64,000 bases of DNA from Coptis chinensis (lineage: Eukaryota; Streptophyta; Magnoliopsida; Ranunculales; Ranunculaceae): positions 105,677,001 to 105,741,000 of the forward strand of contig CM027380.1 of the NCBI GenBank assembly GCA_015680905.1. The letters are read 5' to 3'. Within the stretch, counting starts at the first letter, position 1. Every line of letters starts with the position of its first letter. Of the stretch, positions 1 to 12,276 are shown piece after piece. Under the pieces are notes generated by a model that saw nothing but the letters and a program-made list of their open reading frames with translations, had not been told where the DNA came from and made no database searches. Both the position numbers and the translations under genes were made by a program.

Positions 1-400
1 TGTGGAGTTGGAGTTGGAGTTGGAGAGAGAGGGTGTTCTAGAACTAGGGTATTTGTTCTAGAAGTAGGAATATTACCATGAAGTTGAGTAGTTGAATTAG
101 TGAGATTGTAAAATGAGGTGATTCCAAGCTTTGTTCTCCTGTACCAACTCATGATTCTGATGTTTAAAACTTGTTTGTGGAGTTGGAGTTGGTGTTTTAG
201 ATTTTAGATCTTGGAAAACTACAAGTAGGAATCTTACCATGAAGTGAGATTCCAACTCATGATTCTGATGTTTGTGGTTTGTTGGAGTTGGAGCTGGAGT
301 TGGTGAAAAGTGAAAAGTGAGAGGTGAAACAACTTTTGTTTTTCTTGTTAGACGAGACAACAAGCATTGTGGATCCGTTAGCTCTCTTCGGCCCATATTA
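1..400. repeat. GGAGTT-rich repeats and a diverged direct repeat
   Basis: The hexamer GGAGTT recurs at 1-30, 177-196 and 283-303. A longer direct repeat shares the words ACCATGAAGT and CCAACTCATGATTCTGATG, at about 77-170 and 228-270, with the first copy longer. No convincing gene lies here: the open frames are low-complexity. 400-700 is purine-rich with GA tracts and also holds nothing I recognise. Confidence 0.5.
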
Positions 401-702
401 GGCCCATACTGTTATTACTAGATAACTACAAGGCAGTGGGGGCGTGAACGGAGGTAGAGAAGAGAAAGGGAGAAATGAGTTTGTGATGGGGGGAGAGAGA
501 GAGAGTTGGGTTTGGTTGAGAAGGATGGAGGGAGAGGAAGAGGGAGAGAAAGACTGAAGGAGGGAGATTGAGGCTGTGTAAATCACTCTTAGATTGTGAG
601 TAGATTGTGAGAACAGTTTAGAGGAGAGATTGGGAGAGGTTGGAGGCGAAGACAAGAGAAAATGAGAGAGGGGTATAACACCCGGCCTTTTCTTTTGTTT
701 TC

Positions 703-703
<1 letters not shown>

Positions 704-741
<38 letters not shown>
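704..741. repeat. (AAT)n microsatellite
   Basis: About twelve uninterrupted ATA/AAT units lie directly before the proposed 5' end of the Helitron. Sequence beginning TAATAG follows the second Helitron-like 3' terminus at 14,204, as would be expected if the host target was an AAT-rich site. Confidence 0.9.
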
Positions 742-742
<1 letters not shown>

Positions 743-897
743 CTTCTATCTTCTTTCTATCTAATAAAACATGGAAGTGTGGGGCCGAAGAATCCAGATC
801 CAATGTACCGCAATTCGGTTTCAACAAAATATGACTGGCGAAAAAGGCGGCTCAAATTTGGTATGTTGCTTCATTCCACAACATCCGGATCCATGCG

Positions 898-1040
898 ACT
901 TCGACTTTCTTTTTTTCATCTCACAAGAACACTCGACTTTCTCGACTTTCTTCTTCTTGCTTGAACTTTCGACTTTCTTCTTTGCGCTGAACTTTCGACT
1001 TTTCGACTTTCTTCTTGCCCATAACACTTTCGACTTTTCT
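898..1040. repeat. CGACTTTY iteron-like array near the Helitron 5' end
   Basis: Seven copies of CGACTTTC or CGACTTTT start at about 902, 934, 943, 970, 996, 1004 and 1031. Two form close pairs (8-9 bp apart) and the others are spaced 26-32 bp. The intervening sequence is pyrimidine-rich. It may be a simple minisatellite. Its place about 150 bp inside the proposed 5' end also fits a protein-binding repeat, but nothing here proves that. Confidence 0.6.
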
Positions 1041-1600
1041 TATCACAAGATCATCATCTCCCGGTGGTATTTTCCTCTCTCGGTTCTTCACCGGTTTTAG
1101 TTCAGCATTAGTCATTTTTTGCCTTTTTATTTTTTGTTTTTTAGTTGGCACATTACTTAGTAGTAGTTTTAAAACTCCAAAGGAACAACCTTTTCCACCA
1201 TTCCCCATCAACATAATCCACTTTGTGGTAATGGGTAGAGTTTCATAAAGAAGGGGATGGGCCGGATGGTTATGGCCAAGTTGTAAAAACAAACAGAGTC
1301 GTGTTTGGCTGCATGGGTTCTATGGTTAAGTACTTAAGTAATGGTGTGGTTGTTAACAATCATTGACTTGAATCATAACACAGATTGTTGTATTCAAATT
1401 GTTTGACAAAATGGCTTCTTCCTAAATGTTGAGTGGATGGAAAGCAAGTTGAAATGATTCTTGCATTGCTATAATAGTTTATGTTAGGGTTGCTATCTTT
1501 TTAAATTTTGTATGTATTATCTTGTGGTTTAGCTTTTGTACAGGACTTGAGTTTCATAGAACATGCTATCTTTTATCTTTTTTCTTACAGGACTTGTGTT
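1041..1600. other. Non-coding stretch inside the Helitron
   Basis: AT-rich sequence with no recognisable gene. From about 1,570 it shares words such as TTACAGGACTTG with 8,520-8,560, marking the start of the FRIENDLY-derived direct repeat. Confidence 0.4.
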
Positions 1601-1608
1601 TTTCTTAC

Positions 1609-1782
1609 AGGACTTAAGAAGTTTTTTCCTCACTCACAGCTCTATGAAACCGCTTACTCGAGGCATCACTCCATTTGAGTGTTTGAGAATCGGGACTTCG
1701 TAGAAGCTAGGGATCTTGTGGAAACGGGGAAAGTTCGGTTGGCGGTTTTTTTTTTTTGGTGTTTCATCCTCTCGAGCCAATT
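1609..1782 (+). pseudogene. FRIENDLY (CLU-type) exon fragment, copy 1
   Basis: This stretch is a direct repeat of 8,590-8,764 at roughly 90% identity by eye. One frame reads EARDLVETGKVRLA, which resembles the segment just before the tetratricopeptide repeats of plant FRIENDLY/CLUSTERED MITOCHONDRIA proteins (mitochondrial distribution). It lies upstream of the Helitron replicase, whereas the second copy lies downstream. It is a lone fragment: no further FRIENDLY exon follows before the replicase. Confidence 0.6.
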
Positions 1783-3856
1783 CGACGATTTTGAACCAAA
1801 GCTTTCCTTCTTCAAATGGTGGACATTCGGCGTTTTCTTTGGGACACTCTTTGCTAACACCATCCTACGTATGTACAAGACAATGTGGGTTGGAGCGTCG
1901 GCTATGGGCTTACAAAATTTGGGTGACAATTTCAATATTAATCTTTTTAGTTGGAACACCATTCTATAGACACAAGGTACCCTTGGGAGTCCCTTTACCG
2001 GTATATGCGGGTGTTGGTTCTTTGCTATAAGGAAATGGATGATACATTCCAAGTGATCCAAAAGAACTTTATGAGCTTGACATGGCTGAATATGCTAAAA
2101 AGCGTATACGGGATTGATTCCACACCTTCTTTGAGGTTAGTTTTTCTACTGCCAGGTTTTTTCTTACTAATGGATAACATACCGAACATAATAAAAAGCA
2201 TAAAATGAATTCAAACTTGGACAAGTCCGACTTGATTCAACTAACTTAGCAACTTGACTTGGTATATCAATTACTAATCGTCGATACTTCTATTATAGAT
2301 CAAATATAGTGTCGACTAGACTTGACGAATGTGTTTTGTAGATCAAATATAGTGTCAACTTGACTTGGCAATTTAATGTGTCGACAAACTATGAAGTGCA
2401 CCTTGACGAATGTGTTTTGTATTTTTCAGAGCTTTTCGATATCAAAACAACAGTTAAAGCCGACTTTCTATGGTTCCATGGTAGTGCGTGCCAAGATATC
2501 GCCACGCCCATTGCAAAGTCCAAACTTCCATTTCATTTGTTTATCTTTTTATATTTTACAGGATCGCATGGATAAGGGTAAACGCCCAATGGACCCTTCT
2601 AAGGATCAATCAAACAAGAAAAACAAATTTTTGTTCGGTCCAAGATAAACTCTTCCTCCAACCACCTACTCCTCGGCGACACGCCGGCTCCCGGGTAATC
2701 CTATCACTGGCTCCAATAAATGCTTATGTTGTCCGTTCATTATCATTTCTTTTGAACCGCTTATTTGGTTTATATAGCTTCCGACGCGACCAATTCTCAA
2801 CAAAGGGAAACGCCCTTTGGACCCTTTTTAACAAAGCAACAAAGAAATAGCCCCCCAAGATAGGCTCAATCTTCAACCGCCTCTTGGCTTTTCGGTATTT
2901 CTTGCCGACTATTGTATTTATTTCCCCACTTACGTTCTTTTTGTTTATTACCATTTCTTGCTTTATTCATATCCTTCGGTCCACATTTTTTAAAAATTAT
3001 GACTACCATTTCTTGCTTTATTCATATCTAATTTATTCCTCTTTCTCCCCATCCGTCTACTTACTTAAGAGAACAACCCCTTTCTCCGACAAAGAGGTAG
3101 AACTAACAAAAGCAATACTAGGACAACAGTGCTTTCGAAGGGAAAGAGAAAGGATCACTAAAGAGAAAGGCATTTCAAACTTCGCCAACCGAGGTGTACA
3201 AGCACTCACAGCGTCGTCATTAGCCACCGGTGATAGGTTCAAAGATTAAATGCCTCTCCTTCACTTCCACGAACTCCATCTAAATCTAACGGGCGGCGAA
3301 AGCACAAAGTACTACTGATTACACCTCATGCGACACCATGCGGGGCGCCTTTCTTCTTCTCGAGTCTCTTCAGAAATCTCTATCGTTCCTTAATCCTCGT
3401 CGGGGTTGTTTACGCTCCCGAAGAACATGTCGCATCGAGTGCCCATGTTGATTCAATAAATCAAAACAATGAGATCTTCGTTAACGCAGACTCACCAAAA
3501 TGCAAAGGTTAGTACGGGGTTCAATGCACCTTTCTCTTGGTTCTTCCGGTTTACATTTTAAAAAAAACTATAATATTCTTCTACATTCTTTGCGGTCTTG
3601 TAATTTGCATGTCTACTACCTCATCATTAGTCCATACAATACCACTTCGTCAAATGCACTTCAACTTCGCGATCATCATCAACTACCGAAATTCACGGTA
3701 TACTTCTTCACATTTATTAAAACAAGAATACAAAAAATTAGCTCCTTTGTCTAAATAATTCTTTCCTCATACGAGACCACAACCATTTGGAGATCCCTCC
3801 GATCTTGTGAGGATATTCACCGTAATGGTTTTGACCGTCCATTTACGCTGCTAATA
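1783..3856 (+). other. Helitron region upstream of the replicase, no clear gene
   Basis: No intact reading frame is recognised. The word TTGACGAATGTGTTTTGTA occurs twice, at 2,323 and 2,402. Two diverged copies of a segment translating to KGKRPMDP and KGKRPLDP, followed by similar asparagine- and lysine-rich stretches, lie at about 2,570-2,660 and 2,800-2,890. They may be remains of a duplicated N-terminal part of the Helitron protein. Confidence 0.4.
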
Positions 3857-6800
3857 ATGCCGACATCGGTGATGATGAAGACGGTCGACAATATTCTGGC
3901 GACCGTCCCGATTGAACAAGGAAGACACTCCTTAGGGAGAATGGATGTTCAATGCCCATTTTGTAATGCACTCCATTGGATGGATGAGCGGCTAACCAAA
4001 TCATCATTATCACATCCTCGATTTGGGACTTGTCGTTTTGCAAGGAAAGTCAAATTGCCTCCACTACGACCATTACCACCGGCTCTTAAAGCTCTATATG
4101 ATGGAAATGATCGCAAGTCAAAGTCATTTCGCAAAGTACATGAGGCAATACAATCAAGCTTTTGCATTTACGAGCCTTGGAGGAAACGGCGTGTGTTTAT
4201 TGGACGAGGTCCACGACCTTTACTATCCACGGTCAATTTGCGTCATGGAATTTGGAGCTCTAATTCGACTTTGGTGCATCCAACTTACTCTCAACTTTAC
4301 ATATATGATCCCGTCTGCATTGGAGTTACGTCAACTTCGTAATCGGGTTTGAACACGGATGTTCTTAAAATCATTCATGAAACTATGCTCCGGTATAATC
4401 ATTTTCTCGCTATTTTCCGCCATGCATACGATGTTCTTAGATCGCCTCTCTTGACCATGGTGATAACTTCAACATCCCTGCGTATTTGCATTCGGATTGC
4501 TACTAGAGGCGGACGTCGTTACAATTTGCCAACATGAGATGAGATTCTTTGTCATTTTACGGGGATGGCGTGAACGGGAAGCATGCGAGATATTGTCATC
4601 TATCTTAAAGGAGGGCAAGAATTCATGCAAATTAGTGAATGTCATCCAGCTTACTTGCCTTTGCATTATGTGCTAATGTTTCCTTCAGGAGATCTTGGGT
4701 GGTCACCTGATATGAGACGTTCAAACAGTTTAACTGCAGCAGCCACTAATGACCGATTGACACAGATGGATTTCTATTCTTATCGGTTGTTTGAGGCATA
4801 CGGAGAATATTACGCAATCTTATGAGGGCACAAAACTGTTCCCAAGAGTTTGTGGTTGATGGGTGGGCAGTGACTGAACAAAACAAAATGAGATATTACA
4901 GGCAACAACAAGACAAGCTTTGGGCCGAACTTTATCAAGGTATCACTGATGTCGCAGCTGAAGCTTTCGACCCAAACCAAATAGGAAGACGAGTGGTCTT
5001 ACCAGCATCTTGTGTCGGCAGCCCAAGGCACATGTTCGAAATTTTTCAAGATTCCATGGCCATCACGCGTTACAATAAGCATCCTGATATATTTCTCACT
5101 ATGACTGCAAACCCACACTGGGAGGAAGTTATTGATGCATTGTCTACGCACCAAACCGCAACTCATCGGCTTGAGGTGGTGGCCCGTGTCTTTGAACTAA
5201 AGCGAAGGGCCTTGATGAAGGAAATTAAAAAAAAAAAGGTGTGCTTTGGTAATGCGGTTGCACATGTCTACACCATTGAGTTTCAAAAACGGGTTGCCAC
5301 ATATGCATGCACTTATATATCTTCAACATTCGACAAGATCCGCGTACTGCCGGGTTGATCGCATTGTATGTGCAGAGTTTCACGATCCGGAAGTTTAACC
5401 CGATTTGTTTGGACCGTCCTCACATGTATGGTTCATGGTCCATGTGGACTAAAAATCCTAACTCTCAGGTGCATGGTAAATGGTCAATGCAAGCATCACT
5501 ACCGGACTTTTGCGGATGTTACCACCATGGATAAAGATGGATATCCCATCTACCGTCGCATTGACAATGGTAGATCATATATTAATGAGAGGGCATACAG
5601 TTGATAATAGGGATGTTGTTCCTTATAATCCTTATCTTTCTAAAATGTTCAACCGCCACATTAATGTCGAAGTTTGTCTTTGGGATCCGTTGTGTTAAAT
5701 ACATTCACAAGTATATATTTAAAGGGCATGACAGACAACAATGGTGTCTGATGACTTGGATGAGATCCAACAATACTTGGATGCGAGATACATTGGACCC
5801 CGAAGTTTGTTTGGAGGTTGTTAAGTTTCCATCTGCACGAGGAGATTCCCACGGTTATGCGCTTGGCACTTCATCTCCCCGAATGCACCACGTAGTTTAT
5901 AAAGCGATTTAATCGGTAAATGATATACTATCAAAGAGTCGAAGCATCGAAGTCAACTTTATTTGCCTTCTTTGAGTGTTGTGCATCAGATCCAAGAGCA
6001 AGCAACCTCACTTATCAAGAGTTCCCGGAATACTACGTCTAGAACAAACAATCACAGACTTGGACATACAGAAGACAAGAAGGAAGATTTGCTATTGGTA
6101 GAATGTATTTTGCCAGTCCCTAACTCCGGTGGCGATTTTACTTGCGGCTTACTTCTCACGCGGTTGTAAAAGGACCCCATTCATTTGATGATCGAAGAGG
6201 ATTGGAAATGGTCCGCCACTTCCAACTTTCAAAGATGCCTGTTGTTGCGCGGACTTCTGGAGGATGACAGTGAATGGGTGCAATGTCTACAAGAGGCTGC
6301 AATTATGCAAACTGGATATCATCTTCGCCGACTATTTTGTGTTATTCTCGCAGAGTGCAATCCTTTGCAACCCCATACACTGTGGCATGATTTACGGAAA
6401 AATATATGTGATGACCTTCCACACAAGCTTTCGCGACACTATTCAACATTCAAGAACCTACCCCCTTCTTTGAAGTGCAAGATTACGGTTTATTTCTCTT
6501 AAATGAGATTCTAATAGAGTCGGGTAAATCACTAGCTAATTTCCCTCCGATGCCGATGCCTCGTTAACTACCGGATGGAACTTAGTACATTTGCAAATCG
6601 TCTCATATATGACCAACGGCAATTTCAGTTTGACCCCTCAAAATGAAAAAGCACATAGCAATGGGGTACTCCTTAATGCGAGCAAAATTCTCGTGATAAA
6701 GCGTTGATAGATTCGGTTTCCAAAGATGAAGGGAAGCTATTTTTTTTAATGGAGCGTGCGGGAACAGGGCAAAACTTTTGTCTACAACACAAATCGCCGC

Positions 6801-7864
6801 TCAATTGTCGTCTTTGAGGGCATATTGTTATTATGGTTGCTTCATCGGAATAGCTTCATTATTGGCGGGTGGTCGATGACTCACTCAACTTTTCGCGATC
6901 CCAATAGATAGTCTTGATACCTCGTTTGTGGGTTCAAGAAGAATTCAATACATGCGAATTATTCGGGGAAGCTAAACTTATTATTTGGGATGAAGTCCCA
7001 ATGCAAAACAAGTTCTGTGTGGAGGCAGTTGATCGGACACTCCGGGATACTCGCGACAATAATAAACCTTTCGGTGGAATAACAGTGGTGCTTGGTGGTG
7101 ATTTCCGTCAATGTCTTCCAGTTATACCCAAAGGGGTTCGGGAACAGATTGTGCGTACTTCCTTGCGCTCTTCCTTCCTCTGGAATCACATTCATGTTCT
7201 AACTCTTGCCCAGAACATGCGATTGGAAAATGGAAACTCTGCAAATATTGCGTTTGCAAGTTTCTTAATGGAGGTACCAAACTTTGCATTTTCCTTTCTA
7301 CTATTTTCCTTCATTCTAATATTCATTTGCATCCTTCTGTGTACTATTTTTATTCGTACTAATATCATTACTATTTTCTCCTTGCCACGCTTAGATAGGA
7401 ACTGACCCAAGCGAGACAGTTGAACTACCCTCCACAATTCGACGATGTGCAAATCTTCAAGATCTTATTTCTACTACATATCCTCAGCTTGATCAAGCTT
7501 CCATTGTTACACCTGAATATTTAACTGATCGCACAATTTTATCAGCACGCAATGATGATGTCAACGACATTAATGCAACTGCTTTAAATATGTTCCCAGG
7601 GGAAAGCACTCTCTTTCTAGCTGCAGACAAGATGACAGACGAGGATGCAACCAATCCAGCCAATATTAATCAATGACTATAAATAAGTCACAAGGACAAT
7701 CAGTGAAATATGTGGGAATTGACCTTCGCACTGAAGTTTTCAGTCATGGTCAATTATATGTTGCCCTATCAAGGTGCACTTCTTCAGACAGAATCAGTAT
7801 TCTGCTCCCTCCAAATTCGGGAAATCATACCCCAAACTTTGTATACCCAGAAGTCTTACTATAA
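3857..7864 (+). pseudogene. Helitron Rep/PIF1-helicase protein (broken)
   Basis: In order along the strand: a cysteine-containing N-terminal motif CPFCNALHWMDERL near 3,950; the long Helitron-helicase-like block (RYNKHPDIFLTMTANPHW near 5,070); the HUH nuclease motif GLPHMHALIYL at 5,291-5,323; and the tyrosine-bearing KYIHKYIFKGHDR at 5,695-5,733. The PIF1-type helicase follows: a damaged Walker A near 6,755-6,790, Walker [10 protein letters not shown] at 6,976-7,002, and GGDFRQ near 7,100. An intron probably spans 7,274-7,394. The C-terminal INKSQGQS and [12 protein letters not shown] lie at 7,680-7,780. The usual stretch before INKSQGQ is missing, an internal deletion of perhaps 60 or more residues. 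Frame changes occur at several points, for example just before the HUH motif, so no full protein can be made. In a live element this protein would nick, unwind and re-join the element's single strand. Confidence 0.93.
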
Positions 7865-8195
7865 TTCGTAAGTTCTTTTCCCATTTACTTTGAGTAGTTT
7901 CTCATTTATTTCATGGTCATCAAATTTATATATTTGTATTGGCTCTGACTTGGTTAATGTGCTTCATTCTATTTATGTAGTTCTGCGACTTGGAGTGTAT
8001 TTCCATTTTGTCCGTTTCTGTGCTGGAGACTTATCCGGTGTGTTCCTTCCCTTTTCTATGTTGAAGTGCCCTTTTTATGTTACTGACTTACTGTTCTTAT
8101 TTGTCATTCTTTTATTATTGCAGGTTTGACTGTGCAAGATTTTTGAGCAAAAAAATGGAATTTTGGGAGCCTTTCTCATTAGGAAATTTTCCTTT
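7865..8195 (+). other. 3' flank of the Helitron replicase
   Basis: AT-rich sequence with no gene recognised. It looks like an intron or untranslated tail of the replicase gene, including a splice-acceptor-like TTATTGCAG at about 8,115-8,124. Confidence 0.35.
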
Positions 8196-8341
8196 TGGAG
8201 ATTTATGGTTTTTTTCATCGAGTGACTGAAGTTTTGAATTCTCAGATGATGGAATTTTCTTTATTTTTGGTACTTGAAACTTTTATGCTGCTAGGAATCA
8301 ATATGTAGTTTGATACTGCTAGGAGTCAATATGTAGTTTGT
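8196..8341 (+). repeat. First copy of an ILR3-intron-like piece
   Basis: 8,196-8,280 matches 12,275-12,355, the sequence directly before the ILR3-like last exon, over about 80 bp with few differences (both contain GTGACTGAAGTTTTGAATTC). Here no coding exon follows. Instead a tandem pair of TGCTAGGARTCAATATGTAG occurs at 8,288-8,341. It supports two head-to-tail units within the Helitron. Confidence 0.7.
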
Positions 8342-8589
8342 TTATTTCTGTTGTTTCTACTTTTCTCGATGGAGATTATGATATCCCAAGGTTCACTTTT
8401 ATTTTTTTTTTGTTGCGGTGAATTTATGATTCCAGAAGTTACCGTGTTTTCATCCAAATAATGAGGTTTTCCTTGATATGCCGCCTAAAGCATAATACTA
8501 GCATCTGATGTGATTTCATAAGCTTTACAGGACTTGAGCTTTTACAGGAGGCTTGTGAGTTGTGTCATGCCTAGGAGAAGAAAACCAGG

Positions 8590-9524
8590 ATAGCTATTAA
8601 GAAGTTTTTTCCTCACTCACAGCTCTATGAAACCGCTACTCAGGCATCACTCCATTTGAGTGTTTCACGAATCAGGACTTGTAGAAGCTAGGGATCTTGT
8701 GGAAACGGGGAAAGTTTGGTTGGCTGAGGTATTTTTTTTTTGTGTTTCATCCTCTCTGAGCCAAGCTAGGGACTTCCCGTAGAGATTTCCTTTTTGTTTT
8801 ATTAGATAGATTGGTGAATGCTATGTTCTGCTCTGGGAATTGTTTAAGGGAATGCTTAATGGGCTTACACTTTGTCTGGCCATTGCATTTTCCATACCGC
8901 AAGTATGCTCTTTCCATATACCCACATTTCATGGTTTCCATTTTCTTTTTCCCTTTTTAAGCATCACTTTTTAGTGCTACCAACACAATAATTTAACTGC
9001 TCTGTGCTTCTGTTTGACTGCGGGTGCAGGTTACTGGTTCCATCCATCGAGAGGTTGCAAATTGCTGCCGGTAATTACTATTTATATATTGACTTTTCTC
9101 CCTTCTTATATACCCCTTGGTTTCTTTTTCTGTTATCACATATCTGTTGGGTGGATGAGACATCTATTGTTCTTCCTTACCAACTATCTTAGTGGTACCA
9201 TAATATTTTTTCTGAATTTTCTTTGAAAACTAAGGTCTCATCGTCAATGCAAAAGATTGTCCATTTATTATCTTTTCTGTGCGACTCTTGCATTGACGAG
9301 TTTTTTAACTGAAAACATAATGTAGTGAGTAGATCTGGTATTTATAGTGTCTGTAATTTTTTTATGTGCTGAGTGTTGATAATGTAATTTTTCTTTCATT
9401 AGGTACCTTGCAATGGTTCTATATCATGCTGGAGACATGGCAAGAGCAATAATGCAGCAGCTCAAAGAACTTATCATAAATGACCGCAGCCTCGGATTGG
9501 ACCAGCCAGATACTGCTCACATGT
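8590..9524 (+). pseudogene. FRIENDLY (CLU-type) exon fragments, copy 2
   Basis: Three exon pieces are in order. One ends at 8,728 with EARDLVETGKVWLAE and a GT donor. A second at 9,030-9,070 encodes VTGSIHREVANCC and ends in a split arginine codon. A third starts at 9,403 and encodes YLAMVLYHAGDMARAI, then LKELIINDRSLGLDQPDTAH. These match the tetratricopeptide region of plant FRIENDLY, a cytosolic protein needed for normal mitochondrial spacing. Introns keep their GT/AG borders, so the capture was at DNA level. Only this C-terminal region is present, and it is cut off in the third exon where the STELLO fragment begins. FRIENDLY sequence resumes at 11,999. Confidence 0.85.
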
Positions 9525-9639
9525 ACCAATTAATCTGTCAATCCCCTCATAATAATAGTTGTAGAAGGGAAAACTCCTCCATAAAGCAGCACACAAAGAG
9601 CTTTCAGATTCCTTATTTAACGTTCACATTGGAATTGGG

Positions 9640-11936
9640 TAGGCCCCGGGCGACTATTGGTCATGGAGATCGGATACTGCATTAGAGTGGAGACTACTTT
9701 ATGGCAGGATATTTAAAACTGTGATTATTCTATCTGAGCAGAGCAATTCAGAGCTTGCTGTTGAGCGTGGCCAATTGGAGCAAGCATACAAGTAAGTTCT
9801 CACTATAGTACTTGTTCTTTGATGTGTATATACAGTATCAAAATAGTGGCTACACTATTCAGTTAGGTTTAATATAAGTCAAATTCTGGGAAGTTTTGAC
9901 GTATAACAATCTCTTACATTATTCTTTCAGGATTGTACATTGTAGTGCTCTTATTTCTTGCTGATCTTTTGATTTTGAAAAGTTTAGGTGCTTTTATGTG
10001 TTTATTAACCAGCCAATACTCGTCATTCCTCAAAAGCCCAAATAGTCAAAGGAGCAGAATGCTAAATACTTAACCTAGGATCCTAACATTTCATCGTGAC
10101 TTCCTCGTTGACAGGACTGTATCAACACTAACCTGATGGTAGTCCTATACTCATATGTACTCCTATCAGTACTCATTGACTTAGTGCAAAGGCCATGCAT
10201 GGTACCAAGCCGTTTTAGTCCAGCCTATAGACCCCCCTCTCAAGACATGAACCTTGAACAAGGGATTGGATCCAATACCAGATGCTAAGATTTAGAAGTT
10301 ACAGTATAAGCATGACATCTTTTCATAGGGTCCAAAGAAGCTTTACAATCGAATAACATAGAATTAGATTAAGTGAGTCTCCAACTGAAAGTTTATGTAG
10401 AGGTCACTTAATAGGCAAACATTGAGGCTTGATTGTCCTTAAGTGGATTGCTGTAGATTTAAACCCATTTTGCACACAGTTGTGGAGGGATTTGGCAAGA
10501 AACTGCATTCATAAAAGAGGGAGTACCTATTAAAGAGCACCTACTCCTAGCCTTCTCATCTATTTTTGTTGTTTATGCTTGCCTGAGACATATGTTAAGT
10601 TCATTGCAAGTACTTTTTTATGTGGGTTGACTTAACGACCACAAGAGATTCCACCTTTCAGACCGTCTTTCATTCTTGTTAGCGTGCGGTTTAATAGCCT
10701 GTTTACTGTAGTGCTGTATGATGTCTAACCTATCAAACCAATTCCAACATGCTTTACTGCTGATACTTGATAGTGATAGAAGTGAAAAGCATAACATAAA
10801 ATGGCTATGTTATAGTTACTCTTACACATTGAGGATTTCTTGGACGTGTACCTGAATGTAATGCTACTGTTATTTTTTCGAAGGTGGCTTCAGTGTACTG
10901 CTTCTTTAGTTTTAGTTTTTTTTTTATTTTTTTCCTTTTGTTCTTTTTCTTTTTTTTGCTGTGTGCTGTTTAGGGTGTGTGTGTGGGACTGTGGGGGGGA
11001 TCTGGGCCTGTTTTGGGTGTGGTTGAGTGCGTTTGTGGGCGTGTGTGTGTGTAATGCTACTTTATACTTGTTTTCTTGGCTGAAGGTGTGAACAACTCCC
11101 TCACCATCTGTTTATTTAGTAATGCACCAAATCTTTAGAAATCTTTACTTCTCGAAAACAAGGCACCTGAGTGATACATAGTGTGGCATAAAGTTGGCAG
11201 TTTGACTTGACTTCAGTACTCCACCAATGCTACTTTTCTTCTAATGACATAGTTGTTATTGGATCTTACAGATATCTGCCCAAGAAATTTGACCGGTATA
11301 CAAGTGCAGAAAGATTCCTATTCCTCCAAGATGACACCATTCTTAACTATTGGAATCTACTACCAGCGGACAAGAATAAGCTATGGATTGCAGACCAGGT
11401 ATTAAAGTCTTAGACTCTTAGTAAACACTAAATGGTGTGACACATGTGATGAATATTTTTTATCTAACTTTTTGTTCTATCAGGTCTCCAACTCTTGGTT
11501 CGCTGTTCCTACAAGAGGGAACGACCCAGCATGGTTTTCAAGTCAGGCAAATAAGATGGTGAAGAAAGTAGTGAATACAATGCCAGCTCATTTTCAGGTC
11601 AGTTACAAGGAAAATGGCCCCGCCAAAAACAGCCTAATTCTCTGCAGTTCTGATGTTTTCTATGTTCCCCGACGCTTTTTGGGGGACTTCAAAGATCGGG
11701 TTGGTCTGGTGGGAAATTTAGAGATCCATCACAAGTTTGCCATACCCATGTTCTTTTTGGCCATGGATTCACCGCCTCACTTTGACTCCGTGTTCAATAA
11801 AATGATCTATCGGACAGATATTCCTTCCAAAAACTCTTCAAGCATTTATTCGGCTCTAGCACCCGCTGTGCATCCATGGAGTGTGGCTAATGAGCCTGAT
11901 TTCATAAAGCTGGTTAGAATCATGGCAGAAGGTGAC
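9640..11936 (+). pseudogene. STELLO (DUF288) gene fragment inside FRIENDLY exons
   Basis: Exon pieces: about 9,688-9,791 (YGRIFKTVIILSEQ, then ELAVERGQLEQAYK), 11,272-11,398 (YLPKKFDRYTSAERFLFLQD) and 11,484-11,936 (KKVVNTMPAHFQVSYKENG, SSDVFYVPRRFLGDF, YSALAPAVHPWSV, DFIKLVRIMAEGDP). These match the C-terminal half of STELLO proteins, Golgi glycosyltransferase-like factors that assist cellulose synthase assembly in Arabidopsis. Splice sites are intact and the first intron is about 1.5 kb with long T- and GT-rich tracts. The fragment replaces the junction between two FRIENDLY exons and reads in the same direction. It lacks the N-terminal membrane anchor and the stop of the parent gene, so it cannot make a working STELLO. 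Confidence 0.88.
9792..11271 (+). other. Long intron of the captured STELLO fragment
   Basis: It begins GTAAGTTCTC and ends TCTTACAG. It holds no coding sequence I recognise. 10,900-11,060 is dominated by T runs and GT-rich simple sequence. Confidence 0.7.
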
Positions 11937-11998
11937 CCTTTCAGATTATTGTTGGCTTGTGTATGTGTGTCACTGAATAACTGGTTTCATTGTTACAG

Positions 11999-12276
11999 CT
12001 ATGGCAATATGGCTCTCTTCTATCCTGGTCTAAACCAAACGGAGCTCGCTCTACGGCATATGCCCCGTGACATTGCTCCTACAAAGTTTATCATGTGGTC
12101 CTGATCATCCTGACGTGGCTGCAACTTTCATAAATGTAGCTATGATGTACAAGGACATAGGAAAGATGAATACAGCTCTTCGTTATTTGCAAGAAGCCTT
12201 AAAAAAGAATGAGCGCCTTCTTGGTGAGGAGCATATTCAGACCGCTGTATGCAATCATGCTTTGGCCATGCTATCA
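11999..12276 (+). pseudogene. FRIENDLY (CLU-type) exon fragment, continued
   Basis: After an acceptor (TTACAG at 11,993-11,998) the sequence reads SYGNMALFYPGLNQTELALR and then, in another frame, CGPDHPDVAATFINVAMM, DIGKMNTALRYLQEALKKN and ERLLGEEHIQTAVC. This is the most conserved tetratricopeptide stretch of FRIENDLY. A frame change lies near 12,060-12,090. Upstream, the STELLO frame reads through the apparent intron into the first residues, giving one open frame 11,484-12,104 that joins the two genes. The exon is cut off after NHALAM, where the ILR3-like sequence begins. Confidence 0.85.
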
